From Planctomycetota bacterium (lineage in GTDB: Bacteria > Planctomycetota > Planctomycetia > Pirellulales > Pirellulaceae), in the NCBI GenBank assembly GCA_017303505.1, contig JAFLCP010000026.1:1-64000 (forward strand): DNA of 64,000 bases. The letters are read 5' to 3'. The position numbers were made by a program, and so were the translations under genes. The notes under the pieces are model-generated. The model made no database searches. It worked only from the letters and a program-made list of their open reading frames with translations, and had not been told where the DNA came from. Positions 7,513 to 16,092 of this stretch are shown one piece after another (position 1 is the stretch's first letter; the number at the start of each line of letters is the position of its first letter).

Positions 7513-9606
7513 ATGCCCATCATTCGCCAATTGCCACCCGCTTTGGTCAATAAAATTGCGGCCGGCGAAGTGATCGAACGCCCCGCCAGTGTGGTGAAGG
7601 AGTTGCTCGAAAACAGTGTGGACGCAGGTTCCACTCGCGTCGAGCTTGTGGTTGAGAAAGGTGGGCTCGACTTAGTTCGAGTCAGTGATAACGGTTGCGG
7701 CATTTCGATCGAGCAATTGCCGCTCGCCATCGCGTCTCACGCCACCAGCAAACTGCAAACAGCGGACGATCTTTTCGATATTCACACGCTCGGTTTTCGC
7801 GGCGAAGCTTTGGCCTCTATCGCGGAGATCAGTCACTTCGAATTGAAGAGTCGTGCTCGCGATGCCGAAAGTGGCGCGATTATGATTGTTCGAGGTGGTG
7901 AAATGGTTGAGCCGCAACCTGTTGGCTCACCCGTTGGAACATCGATATCGGTTCGCCATCTCTTCTTTAATACTCCTGTCCGCCGCAAATTTCTGAAGTC
8001 CGCCCAAACGGAAATGGGACATGTAGTCGAGTCTTTTACTCGAGTGGCTCTCGCTTATCCGCAAGTGCATATGGTTCTGATCAGTAACGAGCGGACGCTC
8101 TACGATTTGCCACCCACAGATCGTTGGGCTGAGAGGATCGGGGCGTTCTTCGGTGATGAAGTGGCGGAGAATTTGATTCATGTAGAGAGTGAAATCGAGG
8201 ACATCACACTGCGTGGGTTTGTCGGAGATCCTGCGGTATCGCGCAGCAATAATCGAATGCAGTATCTATTTCTCAATGGCCGTTGTATTCGCGACAGGGC
8301 ATTGCAACATGCTTTGGGTGAAGCGTATCGCGGGCTATTGATGGTAGGTAGATTTCCGATTTGTTTTCTTCGCTTGGATATGCCTGCGAAAATGGTGGAC
8401 GTGAATGTCCATCCAACCAAAATGGAAGTTCGCTTCCAAGATGCAGGGCGAATTTATGGTCAGTTGCTCCAGACACTACGCCATAAATTTTTATCAACGG
8501 ATTTAACCGCTAAGGTTTCCAAGACGCCCAGTCCGTCGAATCATGTAAGTGACGCAGTACGCGAAGGCGCCCCACGCGAATCGCTGTTTCCCAGCGTTGC
8601 ACAAGACCCATTTGGTGCCACGAACGGTGATCAGTACCTCGGCATGGCCAGCACTTCGCCGGCTCAGCCGCATATTCGAGAGAACCGTTTGCCGTTTAAC
8701 GATATTCCTCCTTTTCGCCCGTTTGGTGAAGGTGTTGGGGTGCGTGGTGGCTACGACGGCGCAGCCGCTCGAGGCGACTTTGGATCGACTCCAATGGCCC
8801 CATCCCCGTTAGCCCCATCCCCGTTAGCATCGTCCGCCGGCTATTCCAATACCGAGAGCTCACTATCCGCCTTGCCAACTTGGACTCCGTCTGTTTCCAA
8901 GCAGATGCATTCTGAGGCAAGTCCAGCGCTCCCGCCTGGAGCCCAAGCGTGGACAGGCAGCATCGCGAGTGCAGATTCAGGAAGCGAATCAACGATTACC
9001 CGGATTGATGCACCGGTTTCGACCGCACCGGTCATGTCACATTTAGGCTTCCAAGTACATCAACGCTATATCGTCACGCAAGACGAATCAGGCATGGTAA
9101 TCATCGATCAACATGCTCTGCACGAACGAATCATGTACGAACAGATTCGTACGAAGGTTTTGCAGGGTAAGTTGGAAACACAGCAGCTTTTGGTTCCGGA
9201 ACCGGTGTCGTTGACTCCCGCAGAAGCTGCTGCCGCGTTGGACGCTGCTGACATTTTGAAGCAAGTTGGTATTCACGTTGAACCATTCGGTGGTGATACG
9301 GTTTTGATAACAGCTTACCCTGCCATGTTGAGAAAAGAGAAGCCTGCAGAACTGTTAGTGCAGGTTCTTGAGATTTGGATGGGAGCTGGGAAACGCCCAG
9401 AGCCACGCGACTTGCTGGATCACATGTTGCATACGATCGCTTGTAAAGCGGCCATCAAAGCGGGCGATCGTTTAGCTCCTGAAGAGATCACAGAGTTGTT
9501 GCAGCAGCGACATCATTATCAAGATGCGCACCATTGCCCACACGGCCGTCCCACAGCATTGTTCTTTTCACGCGATCAGCTCGATAAAATGTTCAAGCGA
9601 ATTTAA
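7513..9606 (+). CDS. mutL: DNA mismatch repair protein MutL, endonuclease type
   Basis: The N-terminal GHKL ATPase is clear: NKIAAGEVIERPASVVKELL, DNGCGI, TLGFRGEALASI and FFNTPVRRKFL. The C-terminal domain has the endonuclease motif DQHALHERIMYE (about residue 532), ACKAAIKAG, and CPHGRP (about residue 675), so this MutL should nick DNA, unlike the E. coli protein. A low-complexity linker of about 150 residues joins the two and includes a duplicated APSPL unit. A ribosome binding site (AGCAGGAGG) precedes the ATG. MutL couples MutS recognition to strand removal. No mutS is present in the window. Confidence 0.97.
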   Translation: MPIIRQLPPALVNKIAAGEVIERPASVVKELLENSVDAGSTRVELVVEKGGLDLVRVSDNGCGISIEQLPLAIASHATSKLQTADDLFDIHTLGFRGEALASIAEISHFELKSRARDAESGAIMIVRGGEMVEPQPVGSPVGTSISVRHLFFNTPVRRKFLKSAQTEMGHVVESFTRVALAYPQVHMVLISNERTLYDLPPTDRWAERIGAFFGDEVAENLIHVESEIEDITLRGFVGDPAVSRSNNRMQYLFLNGRCIRDRALQHALGEAYRGLLMVGRFPICFLRLDMPAKMVDVNVHPTKMEVRFQDAGRIYGQLLQTLRHKFLSTDLTAKVSKTPSPSNHVSDAVREGAPRESLFPSVAQDPFGATNGDQYLGMASTSPAQPHIRENRLPFNDIPPFRPFGEGVGVRGGYDGAAARGDFGSTPMAPSPLAPSPLASSAGYSNTESSLSALPTWTPSVSKQMHSEASPALPPGAQAWTGSIASADSGSESTITRIDAPVSTAPVMSHLGFQVHQRYIVTQDESGMVIIDQHALHERIMYEQIRTKVLQGKLETQQLLVPEPVSLTPAEAAAALDAADILKQVGIHVEPFGGDTVLITAYPAMLRKEKPAELLVQVLEIWMGAGKRPEPRDLLDHMLHTIACKAAIKAGDRLAPEEITELLQQRHHYQDAHHCPHGRPTALFFSRDQLDKMFKRI
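8797..8826 (+). repeat. Two perfect 15-bp tandem copies inside mutL
   Basis: The unit GCCCCATCCCCGTTA occurs twice in a row and encodes part of APSPLAPSPL in the flexible linker of MutL. The unit length keeps the reading frame, so copy-number change would only lengthen or shorten the linker. Confidence 0.9.
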
Positions 9607-9617
9607 GGCTTGGATTC

Positions 9618-11123
9618 ATGAATTTTGATGACCTTTCCAGTGACATCAATCCCCTTGAGTTGTTTGCAGCAGATGCGTTCGATGTCGCACTCGACCAAAT
9701 TCGTTTGATTCAAACCCACATCTCGTGGGTTCTTTTGGCAGGTGCTTATGCCTATAAGCTTAAGAAGCCAGTCAACTTCCCGTTCTTGGATTATGGCTCG
9801 TTATCAAAGCGACAACAATTCTGCGTCCAAGAGTTGGAGCGAAACAAAAGTTGGGCGGCATCGCTTTACATCGATATTGTTGGCCTTCACGGCCAGCAAG
9901 GTGAAGTCCGAATAGGCGAGCCTACCGACGAAGTTGAGTGGTGCATACGAATGCACCAGTTCGATCAAGCTGACTGTTTGTTATCGCGATCGCAGGCAGG
10001 TCACGTGCCTAAGGAGTGGGTTGATGATCTTGCGCAACATTTTGTTGCAGCACACCATGGAGCTAAGCGAGCAACTTTAGATTCTCCCTGGGGCAAGGCG
10101 CAGTCGTTGAGCTCGCAGCTCGACCAATGCTGTTTGGATATTCGAGCGGCTGCCACAAAGATGGGCTTGATCGTCGACATAGAAGATGTTGACCTGCAGG
10201 TGCAGACGCGATTAAAGCAAATCGAATCGCTGCTTCGAAGTCGGAAAGAAACAGGCTGTGTTCGCGAATGCCACGGCGATTTGCATTTAGGAAATCTAAT
10301 TCGCTGGCAAGGTCACACCGTCGGTTTCGATGCCATCGAATTCAATCCAGATTTTTATTGGATCGATGTGTGGAACGATGTCGCCTTCACGATTATGGAT
10401 TTGGATTGGCGAGGCGATCACAAGAATGCATCTCGACTTATTTCTGCATATGCCGAGGGGAGCTATGACTATGACGGTCTGAATGTTCTTTCGGTATTCT
10501 TGGCCTACCGCGCGCTAGTGCGTGCGCGGATTGCTGCCCTACGTGTAGAGCAGAACAGTGCTGCTAGTGACATCGCACAGAGCTCGGCAGCGGAGATGTT
10601 AGGATACGTCAAATTATCCACCTCTTACCTGATGAAGAAATCGCCGAGAATTTGGATCACCTATGGCGTGAGTGGAAGTGGAAAATCAATAGGCTCGGAG
10701 CGTTGTATCGAAGAGCTTGGAGCAATTCGCATTCGCACGGACGTTGAACGAAAAAGATTAGCTGGGTTGAAAAGATTGGCTAAAGGAAGTGAGCAAATTT
10801 ACTCTTCGGATTTTACTGCAGCTACTTACAAGCATTGTGTGGAATTGGCTCAGGGTATATTGAAGGCCGGTTTTTCTGTGGTGATCGACGGTACTTTTCT
10901 CAAACGCTGGCAACGCGATATGGCTTACAGTCTGGCGAGGAAGCTTTCTGTGGAATTTGGGATATTGGAGTTCGATGCACCTTTGGAGACGTTGCGTGAA
11001 CGGATTAAACATCGCACGAACGATCCGTCCGATGCGACGGTGGCAGTACTCGATCGTCAGATAGCTGACCGAGAAATGTTGAGTGACGAAGAGCGAATGT
11101 TTGTGACCAATCCATTCCAATAG
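9618..11123 (+). CDS. Bifunctional aminoglycoside-phosphotransferase-like / P-loop kinase protein
   Basis: The N-terminal ~330 residues form a kinase of the aminoglycoside phosphotransferase fold, with AYKLKKPVNFPFLDY, the catalytic-loop motif CHGDLHLGNL and the metal-binding region FDAIEFNPDFYWIDV. The C-terminal ~170 residues hold a Walker A motif (YGVSGSGKS) and look like small-molecule or nucleoside kinases of the zeta-toxin/gluconate-kinase type. Such two-domain proteins occur widely in bacteria, but the substrate is not known to me. It lies 11 bp after mutL and 30 bp before the CinA-like gene, so the three are probably cotranscribed. Confidence 0.85.
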   Translation: MNFDDLSSDINPLELFAADAFDVALDQIRLIQTHISWVLLAGAYAYKLKKPVNFPFLDYGSLSKRQQFCVQELERNKSWAASLYIDIVGLHGQQGEVRIGEPTDEVEWCIRMHQFDQADCLLSRSQAGHVPKEWVDDLAQHFVAAHHGAKRATLDSPWGKAQSLSSQLDQCCLDIRAAATKMGLIVDIEDVDLQVQTRLKQIESLLRSRKETGCVRECHGDLHLGNLIRWQGHTVGFDAIEFNPDFYWIDVWNDVAFTIMDLDWRGDHKNASRLISAYAEGSYDYDGLNVLSVFLAYRALVRARIAALRVEQNSAASDIAQSSAAEMLGYVKLSTSYLMKKSPRIWITYGVSGSGKSIGSERCIEELGAIRIRTDVERKRLAGLKRLAKGSEQIYSSDFTAATYKHCVELAQGILKAGFSVVIDGTFLKRWQRDMAYSLARKLSVEFGILEFDAPLETLRERIKHRTNDPSDATVAVLDRQIADREMLSDEERMFVTNPFQ

Positions 11124-11153
11124 CTCACTAAGTATTTGAGAGAAGTTCGCGAT

Positions 11154-11747
11154 ATGATGGATCTGATAAACGAGAGCAATAGACAAGCAGCTGGTCGAAT
11201 ACGCCAACTTTTGGAGCAAACAGGAACACAACTTGTTTGTGCGGAAAGTTGCACGGCAGGTCTCGTCTCTGCGACATTGGCCCAGTGGCCTGGGATTTCG
11301 GGATGGTTATGCGGTGGGTTTGTGGTTTATCAAACGGACATCAAGCACGAGTGGTTGGGAATTGATCCAAAACTATTGCAGCATCCCGATATTGGTCCCG
11401 TTTCCAGAGAGGTTACTGGCATGCTAACGTTGAGGGCTTTGGAGCGCACTCCTCAGGCCAATGTGGCTATTGCAGTGACTGGCCATCTAGGGCCGGGAGC
11501 TCCCGAGCTTTTGGATGGGGTCGTATTTGTCGCCATTGCAGAGAGGTTCCATAAAGTTGCGGATGAGTTGGGTGTAGCTAGTCAGCCGGGAGTCGAGAGA
11601 ATGTTCCGGCTGCGTGACCACGAAACATTGTCTGATGATACCGGAATGAAGAGCTCCAAAATCGACGTGAGAAGTTCGCGAATGGCACGAGCGGTATCGC
11701 ACGTTTTGGGAACTTTACATGATTTTTTAATTCAAAAGATTCGTTAG
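11154..11747 (+). CDS. pncC: CinA C-terminal domain protein (nicotinamide-nucleotide amidase)
   Basis: This is a stand-alone CinA C-terminal domain of about 197 residues. It carries LVCAESCTAGLVSATLAQWPG with the catalytic Ser in ESCTAG, GGFVVYQTDIKHEWLG, and AVTGHLGPGAPELLDG. The family deamidates nicotinamide mononucleotide to nicotinate mononucleotide in NAD salvage. The C-terminal section (about residues 145-180) differs from the usual ending of the family. A TTG at 11136 would add six residues. I prefer the ATG at 11154 (or 11157). Confidence 0.85.
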   Translation: MMDLINESNRQAAGRIRQLLEQTGTQLVCAESCTAGLVSATLAQWPGISGWLCGGFVVYQTDIKHEWLGIDPKLLQHPDIGPVSREVTGMLTLRALERTPQANVAIAVTGHLGPGAPELLDGVVFVAIAERFHKVADELGVASQPGVERMFRLRDHETLSDDTGMKSSKIDVRSSRMARAVSHVLGTLHDFLIQKIR

Positions 11748-11937
11748 TGAACGGATTTCTCTCCTCAATTTAGCGTTTCGATGGCTACAGTGAAGAGTCG
11801 ATGAAGTATCGTAAATAGCTCAAGATTCTTCATACTATTCTGCTAACATTTCCCGCCAAAGTTGTCGCTCGGCAGTAATGCTTGAAGAGCGATCCCCACA
11901 ACGATTTACTCCCACACTAAAATCAGGAGTCATTACC

Positions 11938-13491
11938 ATGTCGCGTGTCGATCGAAGACAAATGTTGCAAGCTAGTGCTGCGTTAACGGCAGCTTTTTGG
12001 GTGACGGGAAAGTCGTGGGGTATTGTGCGCAACAATGTCCACTTGATCGATAATCCATTTACACTCGGCGTGGCTTCTGGCGATCCGTCAGCGGATGGTT
12101 TTGTGCTGTGGACACGCTTGGCTCCACAGCCCGTTACGGGTGGCGGTATGCCGCAGGAAAATGTGGAAGTCACATGGGAACTGCTGTCGGATGACGACAA
12201 GATCAATGTGCTTCAGAGTGGCAAGTTTGTGGCTACACCAGAGATGGCTCACTCTGTCCACATCGAATTAAACGGGCTCGACTCAAATCGATGGTATCGT
12301 TATCGCTTCCACGCTGCTGGTTATACAAGTCCTGTTGGGAGAACGAGAACGTTTCCAGCGGCGGATGTCATGCCTGAGAAAATGCGAATGGCATTCGCGT
12401 CGTGCCAACATTATGAAACAGGTTTGTATACCGCTTATCAACACATGTCGAAAACAGATCTCGACATGGTGATTCATTTGGGCGATTACATCTACGAGGG
12501 TGGGATACGGAAGGAAGGTGTGCGGAAGCATAATGGCCCAGAGATCATCACCCTAGAAGATTATCGAAATCGCCATGCTCTATATAAAACTGATCCTCAT
12601 CTTCAAGCGACACATGCCGCATTCCCTTGGCTGGTGACGTGGGATGATCACGAGTTTGATAACAACTATGCCGATGAAATTTCTGAAGAGAAAGGCGTTG
12701 ATCCTCAGAAGTTTATGCAGCGGCGTGCGGACGCTTACAAGGCATACTACGAGAATATGCCGTTGCGAAAGATGCAGCTTCCAACTGGGGCAGATATGCG
12801 TCTCTATCGATCGATCTGTTTTGGTAAGCTCGCCAACCTCGCGGTGCTGGACACCCGACAGTATCGAACAGATCAGCCCAACAATGACAAGCAGAGCGAT
12901 CAGGTTGGTGACGCGCTCCGTGCCGACGCTGAAATGCTAGGTAAGGAACAGGAACAGTGGTTGCAAGGAGAGTTAAAGTCTTCGCACGCAACCTGGAACG
13001 TACTCGCCCAGCAGGTCATGATGGCCCGAGTAGATCGAAGGCCGGGAGAGGAACGGGGATTCAGCATGGATCAATGGCCTGGTTACGAAGTGCCACGTCG
13101 TAGACTCATGAGTTTCCTAAAAGATCAGAAGATCGCGAATCCCGTGGTGCTTACGGGCGACATTCATTGCAACTGGGTGAATGATTTGAAGGTAGATTTT
13201 GATAACGAGAAAGACTCCGTTGTCGCGACGGAGTTTGTGGGGACATCGATATCTTCCGGTGGCGATGGTGTGGATAAGCAAGAGACGACAGACACTATGT
13301 ATTCGGAAAACCCCTTTGTGAAGTTCTATAATGCTCAGCGCGGATACGTTGATTGCACTGTAACACCGAAGGGTTGGACGTCGGAGTACAAGATTGTTCC
13401 CTTTGTCACCAAGCCGGACGCTCCGTTGATCACACGCGCTTCTTTTGTGGTTGAGGCCGGGCGACCTGGCGCGAACAAGATTACAGGCTAG
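11938..13491 (+). CDS. PhoD-like alkaline phosphatase, Tat-exported
   Basis: A Tat signal (DRRQMLQASAALTAAFW) is followed by a PhoD N-terminal domain (NPFTLGVASGDPSADGFVLWTRLAP) and the metallophosphatase core: FASCQHYETG, HLGDYIYEG, VTWDDHEFDNNY, LDTRQYR and VVLTGDIHCNW. PhoD enzymes are exported Ca/Fe phosphatases or phosphodiesterases that release phosphate from esters and teichoic-acid-like polymers, usually under phosphate limitation. The ATG at 11938 has a good ribosome binding site (CAGGAG). I see no convincing Pho box in the 190 bp upstream. A strong terminator follows. Confidence 0.93.
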   Translation: MSRVDRRQMLQASAALTAAFWVTGKSWGIVRNNVHLIDNPFTLGVASGDPSADGFVLWTRLAPQPVTGGGMPQENVEVTWELLSDDDKINVLQSGKFVATPEMAHSVHIELNGLDSNRWYRYRFHAAGYTSPVGRTRTFPAADVMPEKMRMAFASCQHYETGLYTAYQHMSKTDLDMVIHLGDYIYEGGIRKEGVRKHNGPEIITLEDYRNRHALYKTDPHLQATHAAFPWLVTWDDHEFDNNYADEISEEKGVDPQKFMQRRADAYKAYYENMPLRKMQLPTGADMRLYRSICFGKLANLAVLDTRQYRTDQPNNDKQSDQVGDALRADAEMLGKEQEQWLQGELKSSHATWNVLAQQVMMARVDRRPGEERGFSMDQWPGYEVPRRRLMSFLKDQKIANPVVLTGDIHCNWVNDLKVDFDNEKDSVVATEFVGTSISSGGDGVDKQETTDTMYSENPFVKFYNAQRGYVDCTVTPKGWTSEYKIVPFVTKPDAPLITRASFVVEAGRPGANKITG

Positions 13492-13507
13492 ATGAAATTC
13501 TCAAAGG

Positions 13508-13542
13508 CACAGCGGTTGGCGACGGCGACCGCTGTGTTTTTT
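13508..13542 (+). terminator. Rho-independent terminator after the phoD-like gene
   Basis: A perfect 9-bp stem, CACAGCGGT (13508-13516) pairing with ACCGCTGTG (13528-13536), is followed directly by six T residues. It lies 17 bp after the phosphatase stop. Confidence 0.92.
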
Positions 13543-13974
13543 CACATCATGCCAATGTGATTAGACGGCGTTCTTTTGAAGATAGACTTCTTCACTTCTT
13601 TGGTTTTGAACGCTTCCCTGGGGTATATGGACTTGCCCTAATCTCTTCTCCGCAGCTTTTGTGGGAGCCTACTCGGGGCTAGGCGTCTTTCTTCCGTTCG
13701 CCTAGGCTCCGCTGCGCTCCCGCTACGGGTTAAACGAATCTAGTCTAACGTGTGGTTTTATGAGGTGATACCGATAAGACAGAAGATCAGTGCGACAAAT
13801 AGGATTTGGCTTCTAGTTCTTTTAGCTGTCCAGTGACAGGCTATTCTCGGCCATCTTGGGGGACTTTTCTTGCAACAAAGGAAAAAAAGTGTACAAAGCA
13901 ATCCAAAATTGCGCTAAGTGGATCGTGATTTGGAATCTATCGCTTAATAGGCTTTTTCTAAAGGATTGTTGCAG
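13543..13974. other. Gene-free stretch with a hairpin and dispersed repeat
   Basis: No open frame with coding character is visible on either strand. The stretch holds a hairpin (CTAGGCG at 13679-13685 with CGCCTAG at 13699-13705) and the 37-bp dispersed element at 13701-13737. The last ~100 bp probably include the promoter of the following gene. I see no cobalamin riboswitch box. Confidence 0.7.
13701..13737 (+). repeat. 37-bp dispersed element, copy 1
   Basis: This 37-bp sequence, containing CTCCGCTGCGCTCC and CTACGGGTTAAACGA, matches the reverse complement of 47227-47263 at 35 of 37 bases. Both copies lie between genes. The left end overlaps the right arm of a 7-bp hairpin starting at 13679. 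Confidence 0.85.
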
Positions 13975-14640
13975 ATGAAATCGCTCCTCCCCGTTTTTCT
14001 TCTCGTACTTTTTGTTGCCTTGACATCAAGTATCACGGAGCCTGTGTTTGCGCAGAATGAAACTGCTACTCCGGATGCGCCGCCAGTAGCTGCAGATGCT
14101 GCTGCTTCGAATGCTGGAGACGCGGCGAAATTGGAAGCGGAGTTAGATCAATTTCGCAAAGATTTGTATACCGCCTTCAATGAAGGACGATACGAGGAAA
14201 TGCTCAAGAACTATTGCCATCCCGAGGTTGTCGCGACATGGCAGGACGGCAGTGTCTCGCACGGTCATGCCGAAGTGCTCGCTGAGTTCAAAAAACTGAG
14301 TGAGTTCATCGACAAAATCGAAGTGGATCCAACGGTGGAAAAGCGAGTTGTCTTAGATGGTGGCAAGATGGTGATTTCCACCGGTAAAATGAATGACAAA
14401 TATAAGTTGAAGCGCGGAGAGACGGTGTCGTTGGAAAGTCACTGGTCGGGAACGATGGTTCGCGAAAATGATAAATGGGTGTTGGTCAGCTTTAGTGGCG
14501 TTGCGAACTCATTTGATAACTCGGTGATTCGCTTGTTTGTATCCGAATCTACGAATCGAATGGTGTTGATCGCCGCAGCGGCCAGCTTAGTATTTGGATT
14601 TCTCGGCGGATTTTGGATTGGTCGCAAGAAATCTTCCTAG
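13975..14640 (+). CDS. Secreted NTF2-like protein with C-terminal membrane anchor
   Basis: A signal peptide (MKSLLPVFLLVLFVALTSS) precedes an Ala-rich linker. The domain from about residue 55 to 185 resembles SnoaL/DUF4440 NTF2-like folds (FRKDLYTAFNEGRYEEML, HWSGTMVRENDKWVLVSFSG). A C-terminal hydrophobic helix (VLIAAAASLVFGFLGGFWIG) and a basic tail suggest a membrane anchor with the domain outside the cytoplasm. A ribosome binding site (AAGGA, 13961-13965) fits the ATG at 13975. A TTG at 13966 is a less likely start. It sits 87 bp before the radical SAM operon and could be part of it, but that is not shown. Confidence 0.75.
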   Translation: MKSLLPVFLLVLFVALTSSITEPVFAQNETATPDAPPVAADAAASNAGDAAKLEAELDQFRKDLYTAFNEGRYEEMLKNYCHPEVVATWQDGSVSHGHAEVLAEFKKLSEFIDKIEVDPTVEKRVVLDGGKMVISTGKMNDKYKLKRGETVSLESHWSGTMVRENDKWVLVSFSGVANSFDNSVIRLFVSESTNRMVLIAAAASLVFGFLGGFWIGRKKSS

Positions 14641-14727
14641 CATGGTTTGAATTGTTAGGTGATGGTTGTTGTCTGGCATGAATTGATTTGAACTTTTATT
14701 TCTTGGGCGTTACGCCTGGGGTGATTG

Positions 14728-16092
14728 ATGCGCATTGCTTTTGTGCGCCCGAACCTATATGCGGGGCGTTCATCCGACGCGATGGAGCCTTTGGTGTTTG
14801 CAATTCTCGCGGGTTGTACGCCAAAGGATTGTGAAGTCGAGTTGTACGATGAACGTTTGGAAGCGATACCGGAGAAGCTGGATGCAGATCTGGTGGCGAT
14901 TACCGTAGAAACGTTTACGGCTCGTCGCGCTTATCAATTGGCGAGTCAATTCGAGCGACAAGGGATACCCGTGGTTGCGGGAGGTTATCACGCCACATTT
15001 TGTGCGGATGAAACTCTGCGATATGTGCGGTCGGTAGTCGTGGGGGATGCGGATGACGTGTGGGGAGAGGTGGTAGAAGACGCGAAGCGGGGGCAACTCA
15101 AACGCAAGTACCAAAGCCATTTTCCCAAGCTCTCGGAGCGGACAATTGACCGTAGCATCTTTCGGAAGAAACGTTATCGGCCCGTTGCCTTAGTTCAGTT
15201 TGGCCGGGGTTGTCGGTATGCCTGTGACTTCTGTTCGATCCATGCATTTTATGGAACAAGTTTGCGTTGGCGTCCGGTCGAGGAAGTGGTATCCGAGCTA
15301 TCGAAAATCGATCGCCCCTACGTCTTCTTTACGGATGACAATCTGTTTAACAATAAAGATCGGTTGAGAGAGTTGCTCGAAGCGATTCGCCCTTTGAGAC
15401 TGCGTTGGTCCTGTCAATGTAGTATCGATATCGCGTCAGATGTGGATCTGCTTAAGCTTATGGCGCAAAGTGGCTGCATATCTTTGATGATCGGCTTTGA
15501 GTCTTTGGATCCCAGCAATCTCAAGCAGATGAAGAAGTCTTGGAACCAGAAACATGGAAGTTATGGGGAAATGATTCAGAAGATTCGCGATCATGGGATG
15601 ATGATCTATGGAGGTTTCGTGCTGGGATATGACCATGACACGCCCGAAGTATTCGACGCAACTTTAGAGTTTGCGATCGAGAACAAGTTATTCTTGGCTA
15701 ATTTTAATCCACTGACGCCGACGCCTGGTTCCGCATTGTACACAAGATTGCGATCTGAAGACCGCTTGATTCGCGATCCGTGGTGGCTCGATCCAGAATT
15801 CAAGTACGGCGACTGTATGTTCAAGCCAAAAGGTATGACGCCCGAGCAGTTGCAAGCAGGCTGTTATCGCATTCGCACGGAATTCAATCGTTGGAGTAGT
15901 ATTGGAAAACGTGCCATGGACTGGCGAGCGAATTGTAGAACACCTTTACATGCTGCAGCGTTTGCGTTGGCCAACATAACTTCAAGACGCGAGATTCATC
16001 GCAAGCAAGGAATGAACTTGGGTGATCCCGCAAAGCCGCTCCAAGAAGTTTATCCACCCGATGATCAGGTATTGATGGAGGTCAGCGCGTGA
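14728..16092 (+). CDS. B12-binding domain radical SAM protein (paralogue A)
   Basis: The N-terminal ~130 residues form a cobalamin-binding-like Rossmann domain (MRIAFVRPN, VELYDERLEAIP, VVAGGYHATF) without the classical DxHxxG motif. The radical SAM core has RGCRYACDFC, with the cluster cysteines at 162, 166 and 169, then FTDDNLFNNKDR and LMIGFESLDPSNLKQMKK. The C-terminal part ends near KQGMNLGDP, a motif shared with paralogues B and D. B12 radical SAM enzymes of this class methylate unactivated carbons, form rings or rearrange substrates. The substrate here is unknown. The ATG at 14728 begins the run of overlapping genes. Confidence 0.92.
   Translation: MRIAFVRPNLYAGRSSDAMEPLVFAILAGCTPKDCEVELYDERLEAIPEKLDADLVAITVETFTARRAYQLASQFERQGIPVVAGGYHATFCADETLRYVRSVVVGDADDVWGEVVEDAKRGQLKRKYQSHFPKLSERTIDRSIFRKKRYRPVALVQFGRGCRYACDFCSIHAFYGTSLRWRPVEEVVSELSKIDRPYVFFTDDNLFNNKDRLRELLEAIRPLRLRWSCQCSIDIASDVDLLKLMAQSGCISLMIGFESLDPSNLKQMKKSWNQKHGSYGEMIQKIRDHGMMIYGGFVLGYDHDTPEVFDATLEFAIENKLFLANFNPLTPTPGSALYTRLRSEDRLIRDPWWLDPEFKYGDCMFKPKGMTPEQLQAGCYRIRTEFNRWSSIGKRAMDWRANCRTPLHAAAFALANITSRREIHRKQGMNLGDPAKPLQEVYPPDDQVLMEVSA

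Noticed and set aside
14706..14716. Small inverted repeat GGCGT-T-ACGCC before the radical SAM operon
   Set aside because: Five-base arms are too short to call an operator without a known regulator.
13543..14727. Cobalamin riboswitch upstream of the B12 radical SAM operon
   Set aside because: No GCCACTG-type B12 box or matching long structured leader was seen, and only 87 bp separate the preceding gene from the operon.
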